A stretch of DNA of 64,000 bases from Bradyrhizobium sp. PSBB068 (GTDB lineage: Bacteria > Pseudomonadota > Alphaproteobacteria > Rhizobiales > Xanthobacteraceae), in the NCBI GenBank assembly GCA_016839165.1, contig CP069300.1:3286001-3350000 (forward strand), read 5' to 3'. The notes beneath the pieces were generated by a model that searched no databases, was not told the DNA's origin, and saw nothing but the letters and a program-made list of their open reading frames with translations. A program made the position numbers and the translations under genes. Of this stretch, positions 1 to 8,434 are shown one piece after another (positions within the stretch are counted from its first letter, which is position 1; every line of letters begins with the position of its first letter).

Positions 1-875
1 AACGCTCGCTCAACACTGTGACGGTGCGGCTCGCGCAGGACATCGGCATGCCGCTGGTCGGCGAGTATGCGAAACGCTTCGGCGTCTATGACGAATTGCC
101 GAACTATCTGTCCTATGCGCTGGGGGCCGGTGAAACCACCGTGATGCGGATGGTGACGGCCTATTCGATGTTCGCCAATGGCGGCCGTCGCGTGAAGCCG
201 ACGCTGATCGATCGCATCCAGGATCGCTACGGCCACACCATTTTCAAGCACGATACCCGCGAATGCCGCGGCTGCGACGCGCCTGGCGGCTGGAAGAGCC
301 AGCCGGAGCCGCAGCTGGTCGACCGCCGCGAGCAAGTGCTCGATCCGATGACCGCTTACCAGATCACCGAGATGATGGAAGGCGTGGTCCAGCGCGGCAC
401 CGCGACCGTCGTCAAGGAAGTCGGCAAGCCGATCGCCGGCAAGACCGGCACCACCAACGACGAAAAGGACGTCTGGTTCGTCGGCTTCTCGCCGGATCTC
501 GCGGTCGGCGTCTACATGGGCTACGACAAGCCGCGCAATCTCGGCCGCGCCGCCACCGGCGGTCACGTCGCCGCGCCGATCGCCCGCGACTTCCTGAAGC
601 TTGCGCTCGCCGACAAGCCGCCGACGCCGTTCAAGGTGCCGGCCGGGATCAAGCTGATCCGGGTCGATGCCAAGACCGGCATGCGTGCCGGCCCCGGCGA
701 CGGCGGCAACACCATCCTCGAAGCCTTCAAGCCGGGCACCGCGCCGCCGGAGAATTACTCGGTCATCGGGGTCGCCGATGCCGACGGCCGCGGCCCGGCG
801 CCGCAGCCGTCGCAGGGAGGCGGGCAGCCTGACAGCGGCTTCTTCATGCGGCCGGGAACCGGGGGGCTTTACTAG
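1..875 (+). CDS. mrcA: Class A penicillin-binding protein (PBP1A type), 3' part
   Basis: C-terminal part of a bifunctional peptidoglycan glycosyltransferase/transpeptidase; the frame is open from base 3, so the glycosyltransferase domain and the SxxK serine motif lie off the left edge. Visible transpeptidase signatures are the SxN motif (Ser-Leu-Asn, about bases 6-14) followed by TVRLAQ, and the KTGTT motif at about 441-455 followed by the DVWFVGF segment typical of PBP1A. The end of the protein is Pro/Gly rich and probably disordered. It would act in the periplasm, anchored to the inner membrane, polymerising and cross-linking murein. It lies about 100 bases upstream of prfB on the same strand. 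The family assignment is firm; choosing the 1A subtype rests on the KTG neighbourhood. Confidence 0.9.
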   Translation, partial: RSLNTVTVRLAQDIGMPLVGEYAKRFGVYDELPNYLSYALGAGETTVMRMVTAYSMFANGGRRVKPTLIDRIQDRYGHTIFKHDTRECRGCDAPGGWKSQPEPQLVDRREQVLDPMTAYQITEMMEGVVQRGTATVVKEVGKPIAGKTGTTNDEKDVWFVGFSPDLAVGVYMGYDKPRNLGRAATGGHVAAPIARDFLKLALADKPPTPFKVPAGIKLIRVDAKTGMRAGPGDGGNTILEAFKPGTAPPENYSVIGVADADGRGPAPQPSQGGGQPDSGFFMRPGTGGLY

Positions 876-979
876 CGGCCGATGCGACGAATCGCCGGGA
901 TAGTGCGGCCAAGCCGATTGCGCTTTGCCGCGCCGGTCGCTACATCCCCCGGAACCTTTTTGCCAACACCTGAAAGACC

Positions 980-2111
980 ATGCGCGCGGAAATCGAACGC
1001 CTTGTTGAAGAGATCAAGCAGTCAGTCGGGCTGCTGAGGAGGCATCTTTGACGTCGAACAATCGACGGCACGCCTCGCTGAGCTGAACAAGCTCGCAGAA
1101 GATTCCAATCTCTGGAACGATCCCCAGAAGGCCCAGCGGCTGATGCAGGAGCGCACCTCATTGGAGGACGCGCTCTCGGGTATCGGCAAGGTCGAGCGCG
1201 AGCTCGAGGATCAGGTCGGCATGATCGAGCTCGGCGAGGCCGAGAACGATGCCGGCGTGGTCGCTGAGGCCGAGAAGGCGCTCAAGGACCTCAAGAAGGA
1301 GGTCGCCCGGCGCGAGCTGGAAGCGCTGCTCTCGGGCGAGGCCGACAAGTTCGATTCCTATCTCGAGGTCCATGCCGGCGCCGGCGGCACCGAGAGCCAG
1401 GACTGGGCCCAGATGCTGCTGCGCATGTACACGCGCTGGGCGGAGAAGCACGGCTTCAAGATCGAGTTCCTCGAAGAGTCCCAGGGTGAAGAGGCCGGCA
1501 TCAAGTCCGCCACCATCCAGATCTCCGGGCACAATGCTTATGGCTGGCTGAAGACCGAGGCCGGCGTGCACCGCCTGGTGCGCATCTCGCCGTTCGACTC
1601 CAATGCGCGGCGGCACACCTCGTTCTCGTCGGTGCAGATCTTTCCGGTGATCGACGACAGCATCAAGATCGAGATCAAGGAGAGCGACGTCCGCACCGAC
1701 ACGATGCGGTCGGGCGGCGCCGGCGGCCAGCACGTCAACAAGACCGAGTCGGCGGTGCGCCTGACACACATTCCGACCGGCATCGCCGTGGTCTGCCAGG
1801 CGGGCCGCTCCCAGCACAAGAACCGGGCACAGGCCTGGGACATGCTGCGCGCACGACTGTACGAAATCGAGCTGAAGAAGCGCGAGGAGCAGGCGGCTGC
1901 CGATCAGGCCGCCAAGACCGATATCGGCTGGGGTCACCAGATCCGCTCCTATGTGCTGCAGCCCTACCAGATGGTGAAGGACCTGCGCACCGGTGTGCAG
2001 ACCTCCGACACCTCGGGCGTGCTCGACGGCGACCTCGATGAATTCATGGCGGCGACACTGGCGCAGCGTGCGTTCGGCACCGGGCCCGGTTCCGTCGAGG
2101 ATGTGGATTAG
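980..2111 (+). CDS. prfB: Peptide chain release factor 2, made by programmed +1 frameshift
   Basis: RF2 releases the peptide at UGA and UAA stops. The gene is in two frames. A 23-codon first segment starts at ATG 980 and ends in CTT followed by an in-frame TGA (1049-1051). Skipping T1049 continues the protein from GAC 1050 to the TAG at 2109-2111, for 376 residues in all. An internal Shine-Dalgarno-like AGGAGG lies at 1037-1042, three bases before the CTT, as in the classical autoregulatory site. The stop-recognition tripeptide SPF (about residues 203-205) and the catalytic GGQ loop (about 248-250, in [10 protein letters not shown]) are present. Length matches the family. A dehydrogenase gene starts 3 bases after the stop, suggesting co-transcription. 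Confidence 0.96.
1037..1051 (+). promoter_or_regulatory. prfB programmed +1 ribosomal frameshift site
   Basis: AGGAGG at 1037-1042, CAT, then CTT-TGA at 1046-1051. The arrangement matches the known RF2 recoding signal: a Shine-Dalgarno element just upstream of a slippery CUU and a UGA that is slow to terminate when RF2 is scarce. The spacing of three bases between the SD-like element and CTT is the usual one. This is a working regulatory site and not a sequencing error, because both flanks encode conserved RF2 sequence. Confidence 0.95.
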
Positions 2112-2114
2112 CTC

Positions 2115-2984
2115 ATGCCGCGCGTCGCTTTCATCGGATTGGGACGCATGGGCCACGGGATGGCCGGCCGTTATCTCGAAGCCGGCTTCACGGTCGCGGT
2201 TTGGAACCGGAGCAAGGCCAAGGCCGAGGATCTGATCGCGCGCGGCGCGCAATGGGCGACCTCGCCGGAGGATGCCGCGATCGATGCCGATGCGGTCGTG
2301 ACGATGGTCGCCGACGATGCGGCATCGCGTGATGTCTGGCTCACCAGGGATGGCGCCGCCGCCACGATGAAGGCCGGCACGCTGGCGATCGAATGCTCCA
2401 CGGTCTCCTACCAGCACACGCTCGATATGGCGCGCGAGCTGCAGAGCCGCGGCCTGATCTACATCGATTGTCCCGTCACCGGGCTGCCGGAGGCTGCGGC
2501 CGCCGGCAAGCTGACGCTGCTGGTTGGCGCTGACAACGCCGACCTCGACAAGGCACGACCGTTCCTCACGCCGATCGGCAGCACGATCCGCCATTTCGGT
2601 GCGGTCGGCACCGGCACCGTGTTCAAGCTGATCAACAACCTGATCGGCGCGGTGCAGATCGCAAGCCTTGCCGAAGGCGTTGCGATCGCCGAGCAGGCCG
2701 GCCTCAACATGCAATTGGTCGCCGAGGCGCTAGGGACCGGCGCGATCGCCAGCCCGCAGGTGATCCGCCACAGCAAGCGGATGATCGACCGCAACTTCTC
2801 CGGCGCGTCGTTCACGGCGGCGCTGCGTCACAAGGACGCGGAATATGCCGTGCGGCTCGCCGAAACGTTGCTGCCCGGCGTGCCCGTGAGCCGCGCCGCG
2901 CTCACCGCCTACGACAAGGCCAGGGCTCATGCCCCCGACGGCGACGAAGGCCAGATGATCGAGATCGTATCGCGGCCGAAATAG
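2115..2984 (+). CDS. NAD(P)-dependent beta-hydroxyacid dehydrogenase (3-hydroxyisobutyrate dehydrogenase family)
   Basis: A 289-residue protein with an N-terminal Rossmann nucleotide-binding motif, GLGRMGHGMA, at about residues 8-17. The substrate signature DCPVTGLPEAAAAG lies around residue 119, and the catalytic-lysine segment FKLINN around residue 174. These order and length features are those of the 3-hydroxyisobutyrate, tartronate-semialdehyde and glyoxylate reductase superfamily. The exact 2-hydroxy or 3-hydroxy acid substrate cannot be read from the sequence. The gene starts 3 bases after prfB and is probably cotranscribed with it, although no functional link is evident. Cytosolic; no signal peptide. 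Confidence 0.88.
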   Translation: MPRVAFIGLGRMGHGMAGRYLEAGFTVAVWNRSKAKAEDLIARGAQWATSPEDAAIDADAVVTMVADDAASRDVWLTRDGAAATMKAGTLAIECSTVSYQHTLDMARELQSRGLIYIDCPVTGLPEAAAAGKLTLLVGADNADLDKARPFLTPIGSTIRHFGAVGTGTVFKLINNLIGAVQIASLAEGVAIAEQAGLNMQLVAEALGTGAIASPQVIRHSKRMIDRNFSGASFTAALRHKDAEYAVRLAETLLPGVPVSRAALTAYDKARAHAPDGDEGQMIEIVSRPK

Positions 2985-3068
2985 GCGGGCCAGCCATTCC
3001 GGGAAATCGGGTGGGAATATTTGCGGCGCCGCGCTAGTCACCTCTGCCAGTGCAGCCGGGTGCCCGCC

Positions 3069-4004
3069 ATGCCTTCCGTCGACAACAGAATCGATCGCCG
3101 CGACTGGGGCCTGCTTGGCCTGCTGTCGGTGCTGTGGGGCGGCTCGTTCTTCTTCAACGGCATGATCCTGCGCGAATTGCCGCCGCTGACGCTGGTGCTG
3201 CTGCGCGTGGTGCTCGGCACGATCATCCTGCTGCCGCTGCTGCGGGCCAGGAAGATCGAATTCCCGCGCGGTGTGCCGGGGTGGGCGCCGTTCGTCGCGA
3301 TGGGGTTGTTCAACAATGTGCTGCCGTTCTCGCTGATCGTGTTCGGGCAGACCTACATTCCGAGCGGGCTGGCTTCGATCCTCAATGCGACGACGCCGCT
3401 GTTCGCGGTGGTCATCATGGCGGCGGCCGGCGAGGAGAGGCTGCAGGCGCGTCGCGTCGTGGGCGTGGTGGTCGGGCTGATCGGGGTCGCGATCCTGCAC
3501 GGCGATGCGCTCGGCTTCGAGAGCCGCCAGGGCATCGGCATCGCGCTGTGCCTTGCCGGCGCCTTCAGCTATGGCATCGCGGCACTGGTCGGGCGTCGGC
3601 TGCCGCAGCGCGTGCCGCCGCTCGGCACGGCGACGTTCCAGATGCTGGCATCGGCCGTGATGATTGCGCCGATCGCCGCGGTGGCCGATCGGCCCTGGCT
3701 GCTGCCGATGCCGCAGGCGACCACGTGGCTCGCGGTGCTCGGGCTCGCGGCGCTGTCGACGGCGCTGGCCTACATCGTGTTCTTTCAGATCCTGCAACGC
3801 TCCGGCGCGACCAATGTGGTGTTGGTGACGCTGCTGATTCCAGCCACCGCGATGCTGCTCGGCTATCTCGTGCTCGGCGAGCCGGTCTCGTGGCGCGAGG
3901 TGACCGGCGCGCTGGTGATCGCGAGCGCGCTGCTGCTGATCGACGGACGTGTGTTAACGTTCGGCCAGCGCAAACAGCGTCCGGTCGGCTCGACGACACG
4001 CTGA
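3069..4004 (+). CDS. EamA/DMT-superfamily permease
   Basis: An inner-membrane protein of 311 residues with about ten hydrophobic segments arranged as two EamA repeats. The first covers about residues 10-135 and includes LWGGSFFFNG and a conserved SILNATTPLF stretch. The second covers about 150-290 and ends with LLGYLVLGEPVSW. This is the drug/metabolite transporter fold, used for export of amino acids and other small metabolites; the substrate is unknown. The ATG at 3069 was preferred to an in-frame TTG at 3021 because it directly precedes the short polar N terminus typical of the family. Downstream is a palindromic repeat, so it is probably the last gene of its transcript. Confidence 0.85.
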   Translation: MPSVDNRIDRRDWGLLGLLSVLWGGSFFFNGMILRELPPLTLVLLRVVLGTIILLPLLRARKIEFPRGVPGWAPFVAMGLFNNVLPFSLIVFGQTYIPSGLASILNATTPLFAVVIMAAAGEERLQARRVVGVVVGLIGVAILHGDALGFESRQGIGIALCLAGAFSYGIAALVGRRLPQRVPPLGTATFQMLASAVMIAPIAAVADRPWLLPMPQATTWLAVLGLAALSTALAYIVFFQILQRSGATNVVLVTLLIPATAMLLGYLVLGEPVSWREVTGALVIASALLLIDGRVLTFGQRKQRPVGSTTR

Positions 4005-4044
4005 CATCTTGCGCCGCAAATCTTTGTTTTAGCGCTGCGAGATC

Positions 4045-4084
4045 TAAAGCGCGATGAGATCATGTTGAATCGTCACTGCGCTTT
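4045..4084. repeat. Short palindromic intergenic repeat, AAAGCGC type
   Basis: Arms AAAGCGC (4046-4052) and GCGCTTT (4078-4084) enclose a GATGAGATCATGTTGAATCG-like core. A related sequence with the same AAAGCG-GATGA-GTTGAATCG order is at 50564-50590 and, inverted, at 50746-50775. It sits between converging genes next to a second repeat type. Confidence 0.75.
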
Positions 4085-4096
4085 GGATTCTTGTTT

Positions 4097-4144
4097 AAGC
4101 ATGATCTTTTCGGAAACCGCTTCGCACTTTTCCGGATCATGCTT
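4097..4144. repeat. Short palindromic intergenic repeat, AAGCATGATC type
   Basis: Ten-base arms AAGCATGATC (4097-4106) and GATCATGCTT (4135-4144), with an internal TTTTCGGAAA...TTTTCCGG core. A second copy lies at 62459-62507. The right end overlaps by one base the stop codon of the minus-strand gene 4144-4575. Confidence 0.8.
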
Positions 4145-4575
4145 TAGTTCGACGCAACGGCATCCTTGATGAAAGATTGCGTTTTCGCGGAATAGGTTCC
4201 GAGCTCTTGCGCGTTGAACTCCGGCGACTTGAGGTAGTCGCCGTGATGCTTCATCAACATCTTCAGATTGCGCGTCCAGGCACCTTCTTTCGGATCAAAT
4301 TCTAGGAGTTCCTCGGCCGACCAAAGAAGATAGCCAACCAACCATTTGTAGCGCTCTAATTCTTCTCCCTGCAGTTGACTGAAGTCACCTTGAGAAAGCT
4401 TTGGGTATTGGACGGCAAGCTTGAGATACTCTCGGAGGGTCGCTTTTGCGGTCGTCTCCCGATGACTTATTCGATTAAGGGCGAGTTGCCGCCCGGCTAT
4501 TAGTACGGCGAGAAGCGCGACAACGGGTACAAATCCTGGAGAGATTTGAGCCCAATCCTTCAAAAGGTCGTACAT
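4144..4575 (-). CDS. Hypothetical membrane-anchored protein
   Basis: A 143-residue protein that I do not recognise. A hydrophobic segment at about residues 13-30 (FVPVVALLAVLIAG) suggests a single N-terminal membrane anchor. The rest is a soluble, charged helical region with several Trp, Tyr and Leu clusters (YLLWSAEELLEF). The DNA is visibly AT-richer than its neighbours and uses more A/T-ending codons, so it may be a recent arrival. It is bounded downstream by palindromic repeats, one of which touches its stop codon, and upstream by the 3' end of the carbamoyltransferase gene, only 15 bases away. Possible membrane-tethered signalling or immunity-like role; no evidence for either. Confidence 0.65.
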   Translation of the reverse strand: MYDLLKDWAQISPGFVPVVALLAVLIAGRQLALNRISHRETTAKATLREYLKLAVQYPKLSQGDFSQLQGEELERYKWLVGYLLWSAEELLEFDPKEGAWTRNLKMLMKHHGDYLKSPEFNAQELGTYSAKTQSFIKDAVASN

Positions 4576-4590
4576 CGGCTCCTCCAGTCG

Positions 4591-6759
4591 CTAGGTTGCC
4601 GCGGTCCTTGGATATTCCTGCTTCCACGCCGCATACCAGCCAGTAAAACGACCGCTGTCGCGCTCGCCGCCGTGCCAGGCGGCGTAGGCGGTGCCGTCAT
4701 CGGCGACCAGCACCACGGCATCGAGCCCCTTGGAGCGGCGCAGCGTGTCCATTGCTTGCACCGGGGTCTGCGCGATCGGCCCCGCAACGTTGAACGAGGT
4801 GTTGACCGACATCTCGACGCCGATATGGCGGCCGAGCGCCTTCAGATAGGCGTAGGTAAGGGGATCGTCGGCCTCGCGCACGATCTGGATGCGGCCGGTG
4901 CCGTCGGCGTGCACCACGGCCGGTATCTTCGCGCGCGCCTCCGGCTTCGAATGCGCCGTGAGCACCATGTAGTTGTAGGCGTTGTAGTCAGCGTCGGAGG
5001 CGCCGTCTTCCAGCTCGAAATAATCGCGTGCGGCCTCAAGCGTCGCCATCGGCGCCAGCGGCCGGATCGCCTCGCGGTACTTGACGCGTTCGTTGAGCCG
5101 CTCGCGCACCTCGGGATCGCAGGGGTTGGCGAGGATCGAGCGATGGCCGAGCGCGCGCGGGCCGGTCTCGGCCGCGCCCTGATAGATCGCGATCACGCCG
5201 CCTTGCGCCACCATGCTGGCCATCAGATCGGCAACGGCATCGCGCCCCTCTGATGTCGTCACATTGCCGATCACGATCGAGGCGACGTCGTCGGCGTTGA
5301 GTGCCGCAGCGATGTCGGTGTTCGAGGGCGGCAGGCCGCAGTAGAACGCATGCGACAGCGGCGCACCGCGCGGCGCGCCCGCCATATGCGCAATCAGCCA
5401 GGCCGCGCCGATCGGCACGCCGGGATCGCCGGGCACCGGCGGCACCCACATGTGCAGCCGCGTCTTGCGCTGCTGGGCCTGTTCGAACCACGCCTCGTCA
5501 AAATGCTCGAGCAGCCGCATGTTGCCGAGCGCGTTCAGCGCCACGCCGCCGGTCAGCACCAGGCGGTCGGTGCCGGTGATGCGCAAGAGATGATCGATGA
5601 CGTGGATCATCGCGTCCTCGAACACCAGTTGCGTCGCAGCCGCCTTGTCGACGCGGTCCTTGGTGTCGGGGCGGTGGTTGATGTCCTCGACGCGCAGCAC
5701 GGCATCGGGATTCCAGAGCTGGTCGGGCCGCAGCGGCGGGCCGAGAATGTCGATCAGCGGCTGCTTGTAGGGATTGTCGGCAGGATCGGCAAACCAGTTG
5801 GCCATCGCGCGATTGAGCTGCACGCGGCCTTCGGGGCCGAGCTGCAGCACCGCCTTCAATCGCTGATAGTAGGGATTGGTGGCGCGGTTCATGTCGCCCC
5901 AGGCGGCCGCGCCCATGTAGCGGCCTTCGCTGGAGAGCCAGGTCCAGCCGCCCTGGCTCGACGAGATCACGGTGTAGAAGGCGCCGAGCGAATCGAACAG
6001 GCTCTCATTGCAGTACAGCCGCTTCATCTCGCCGTTCTCGGCGACATAGAGCGAGATCGAGCCGACGTCGCCGGTGCCGTCGAGCACCGCGATCGCCACA
6101 CGTTCGCGCAGATCGGCGAACGGCGAGGCGGTGAACGAGTACCAGGCGTGATTGTCGTGATGCGGCATGCAGATCAGCGGCAGCTGCTCGCCAAGCCCGT
6201 ACATCTTGCCGAGCCTGCGTGAGATGCGCCGCACCTGGTCCATCTGTCGCAGGTTGATCGCGGGCGCGATCGGTGCGCGCAGCAATTTAATGCTGGCCGG
6301 CGCTTCCTCGAGCGAGGTGCGGATCAGCATCGGCAGCAGTGCCGGATAGTCCCATGTCGTGACGAAGGCTGCGACGTCGCCGATGTCGCGGCCCATCCGC
6401 CGCAGCACCTTGCGCATGTCGTCGAGCGCGTGTTGTGGAAACTCGTTGGTATGCTTGTTTCCGGAAAAGCGCTCTTCCTCGTTGTTGACGATCAGGCGCG
6501 GGCCGTCCTTCTGGGTGACCTCGACCAGCGCGACGCCGGTGTTGTGCGTGCCGGGGCAGGCGAGGCCCGCGATATAGATGGTCTCGCCGCGCTGCAGCCT
6601 CTCGCGGATCGAGGCGATCGTGGCTTGCGCGAACTCGCCGTTAACTTTGTGGAGGCCACGACTGGCCAGCGCACGTTCGCTGAGGCGGCGTGTGATTTCA
6701 TAGCCCGCAGCCGCAATACGCGGATGCCGCGGACCGGTACGAATGTCCGGTTTACGCAA
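4591..6759 (-). CDS. Carbamoyltransferase of the NodU/CmcH/TobZ family
   Basis: Family members transfer a carbamoyl group from carbamoyl phosphate, via a carbamoyl-adenylate, to a hydroxyl of a sugar, antibiotic or Nod factor. The N-terminal ASKHA-type domain covers about residues 60-420, with the metal-site motif HHDNHA at 200-205, LDGTGD at 226-231 and GGVALN at 404-409. The C-terminal carbamoyltransferase domain contains AETGPRALGHRS at 530-541. At 722 residues it is longer than classical NodU (about 570). The frame opens with a TTG at 6759 directly after a TGA, and no better ATG or GTG precedes the conserved part, so the start is uncertain. No nod genes are nearby. The acceptor substrate is unknown. 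It is divergent from an ABC solute-binding gene. Confidence 0.88.
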   Translation of the reverse strand: MRKPDIRTGPRHPRIAAAGYEITRRLSERALASRGLHKVNGEFAQATIASIRERLQRGETIYIAGLACPGTHNTGVALVEVTQKDGPRLIVNNEEERFSGNKHTNEFPQHALDDMRKVLRRMGRDIGDVAAFVTTWDYPALLPMLIRTSLEEAPASIKLLRAPIAPAINLRQMDQVRRISRRLGKMYGLGEQLPLICMPHHDNHAWYSFTASPFADLRERVAIAVLDGTGDVGSISLYVAENGEMKRLYCNESLFDSLGAFYTVISSSQGGWTWLSSEGRYMGAAAWGDMNRATNPYYQRLKAVLQLGPEGRVQLNRAMANWFADPADNPYKQPLIDILGPPLRPDQLWNPDAVLRVEDINHRPDTKDRVDKAAATQLVFEDAMIHVIDHLLRITGTDRLVLTGGVALNALGNMRLLEHFDEAWFEQAQQRKTRLHMWVPPVPGDPGVPIGAAWLIAHMAGAPRGAPLSHAFYCGLPPSNTDIAAALNADDVASIVIGNVTTSEGRDAVADLMASMVAQGGVIAIYQGAAETGPRALGHRSILANPCDPEVRERLNERVKYREAIRPLAPMATLEAARDYFELEDGASDADYNAYNYMVLTAHSKPEARAKIPAVVHADGTGRIQIVREADDPLTYAYLKALGRHIGVEMSVNTSFNVAGPIAQTPVQAMDTLRRSKGLDAVVLVADDGTAYAAWHGGERDSGRFTGWYAAWKQEYPRTAAT

Positions 6760-6917
6760 TCAAAACGCCTCGACTCGTGATCCCCAGATCGACCTTCAAT
6801 CATAAACAGCGCCAGGCAACAATGCCGTTTCGTCCAACGGAAAAACCCGGCGCTTGCCAGCACATGCGTCTCTTGCGAGACTTGCGTCAAAACCACGACA
6901 AAAATCGGGAGAAAACG

Positions 6918-8153
6918 ATGCCGGCTCGTCCTGGATATATTGGCGCAATCGCGGCGTTCGCAAGTGTGGCACTGATCGCGACATTGGCGTATGCGCAGAA
7001 GAAATACGATCCCGGCGCGACCGATACCGAAATCAAGATCGGCAACATCATGCCGTATAGCGGCCCGGCGTCGTCCTACGGCGTGATCGGCAAGACCGAG
7101 GCCGCGTTCTTCAAGATGATCAACGAGCAGGGCGGCATCAATGGCCGCAAGATCAACTTCATCAGCTACGATGATGCCTATTCGCCGCCGAAGGCGATCG
7201 AGCAGGCGCGCAAGCTGGTCGAGAGCGACGAGGTGCTGTTGATCTTCCAGGCGCTCGGCACGCCGTCGAATTCGGCAATCATGAAATACATGAATGCCAA
7301 GAAGGTGCCGCAATTGTTCGTCGCGTCCGGCGGCACCAAGTTCGGCGATCCGAAGAACTTTCCCTGGACGATGGGCTTTCAGCCCAACTACCAGAGCGAG
7401 GGGCGCATCTACGCGAAATATATTCGCGACAAGTTTCCCGACAGCAAGATCGCGGTGTTCTGGCAGAATGACGACGCCGGCAAGGATCAGTTCAAGGGCT
7501 TGAAGGACGGGCTCGGCGACAAGGCGGGCATGATCATCGCCGACAAGTCCTACGAGGTCTCCGATCCCTCGATCGATTCGCAGATCGTCGCGCTGCACGA
7601 TTCCGGCGCGGACATCTTCTTCTCCTGGGCGGCGCCGAAGGGATCGGCACAGGCGATCCGGAAGGTGGGCGAACTCGGCTGGAAGCCGAAATTCTTCCTC
7701 GCCAACACCGCGACCTCGGTCGCCTCGGTCCTGAAGCCGGCGGGGCTCGAATATTCCAAGGGCATCATCTCGACGGCCTATCTGAAGGACCCGACCGATC
7801 CGACCTGGGACAAGGATCCTCCCGTCGTGAAATGGCGCGCGTTCATGGACAAGTATTATCCCGACGGCGACAAGGGCAACGCCAACAACCTCTATGGCTA
7901 TGTGCAGGCCGAGGCCATGGTCCAGGTGCTGAAGCAGTGCGGCGACAATCTGACGCGCGAAAACGTGATGAAGCAAGCCGCCAATTTGAAGAACTTCCAC
8001 TCCGACCTGATGCTGCCGGGCGTCATGGTCAATACCTCGCCGGACGACTACTTCCCGATCGAGCAGATGCAGCTGATGCGGTTCAACGGCGAGGCGTGGG
8101 AGCTGTTCGGCGATGTCATTACCGGCGAGGTGGGGCACGACGCGACGCGGTAA
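6918..8153 (+). CDS. Branched-chain amino acid-type ABC transporter substrate-binding protein
   Basis: A periplasmic solute receptor of 411 residues, of the LivK/Peripla_BP_6 type. The N-terminal Sec signal peptide (hydrophobic IGAIAAFASVALIATLAYA, cleavage after AYA about residue 25) precedes the family opening TDTEIKIGNIMPYSGPASSYG. The receptor later shows the usual EQARKLVESDEVLLIFQALGT and GYVQAEAMVQVLKQ segments. The start at 6918 has a GGGAGA Shine-Dalgarno at proper spacing; in-frame codons further upstream would add a non-signal extension. No permease or ATPase genes are adjacent, so it is an orphan receptor. Ligands of this family in rhizobia range from amino acids to aromatic acids and amides; the actual ligand is unknown. 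Confidence 0.9.
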   Translation: MPARPGYIGAIAAFASVALIATLAYAQKKYDPGATDTEIKIGNIMPYSGPASSYGVIGKTEAAFFKMINEQGGINGRKINFISYDDAYSPPKAIEQARKLVESDEVLLIFQALGTPSNSAIMKYMNAKKVPQLFVASGGTKFGDPKNFPWTMGFQPNYQSEGRIYAKYIRDKFPDSKIAVFWQNDDAGKDQFKGLKDGLGDKAGMIIADKSYEVSDPSIDSQIVALHDSGADIFFSWAAPKGSAQAIRKVGELGWKPKFFLANTATSVASVLKPAGLEYSKGIISTAYLKDPTDPTWDKDPPVVKWRAFMDKYYPDGDKGNANNLYGYVQAEAMVQVLKQCGDNLTRENVMKQAANLKNFHSDLMLPGVMVNTSPDDYFPIEQMQLMRFNGEAWELFGDVITGEVGHDATR

Positions 8154-8376
8154 GCGCTCGCCAGTCACGCGATTGCTCGTGCCAACCCACCGCTGTCGTC
8201 AGTGCTTTCGCAGGGACGACACCGAATCTTCTCCGGTCGGCGGGCGCGGTGCGCCTGGTGGCGGCGGCCCGTCAGGTAGGAGCGGCCCTGCGCCCGATTC
8301 TCTCAGCGGAGCAACAACCGGCCCCGGGCCGGGCGGCGGCATGGGCGATGGCGGTCGTCGCTGAGCCACAAACGAG

Positions 8377-8406
8377 ATCGGCGCAAGCGAGGGCGCTTGC
8401 GCCGAT
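8377..8406 (-). terminator. Strong hairpin downstream of the M23 peptidase gene
   Basis: A perfect 13-bp stem (8377-8389 with 8394-8406) and a 4-base loop, 28 bases past the TAA of the minus-strand peptidase gene. The following sequence has no strong T-run in either direction, so it may be a weak or RNA-stabilising structure and not a canonical intrinsic terminator. Confidence 0.6.
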
Positions 8407-8434
8407 GTTCAGATCGATCGTCGTGAGGCGAGGC

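Noticed and set aside
1158..2714. Long minus-strand open frame (about 518 codons) opposite prfB and the dehydrogenase gene
   Set aside because: It is a GC-bias shadow: rich in His/Arg/Asp/Leu, no recognisable domain, and it covers two well-supported genes on the other strand.
8113..8364. Gly/Pro-rich 83-codon frame after the ABC receptor gene (also a Pro-rich frame on the other strand)
   Set aside because: It starts inside the receptor gene, has no ribosome site, and both strands look equally low-complexity; perhaps a remnant, but unsupported.
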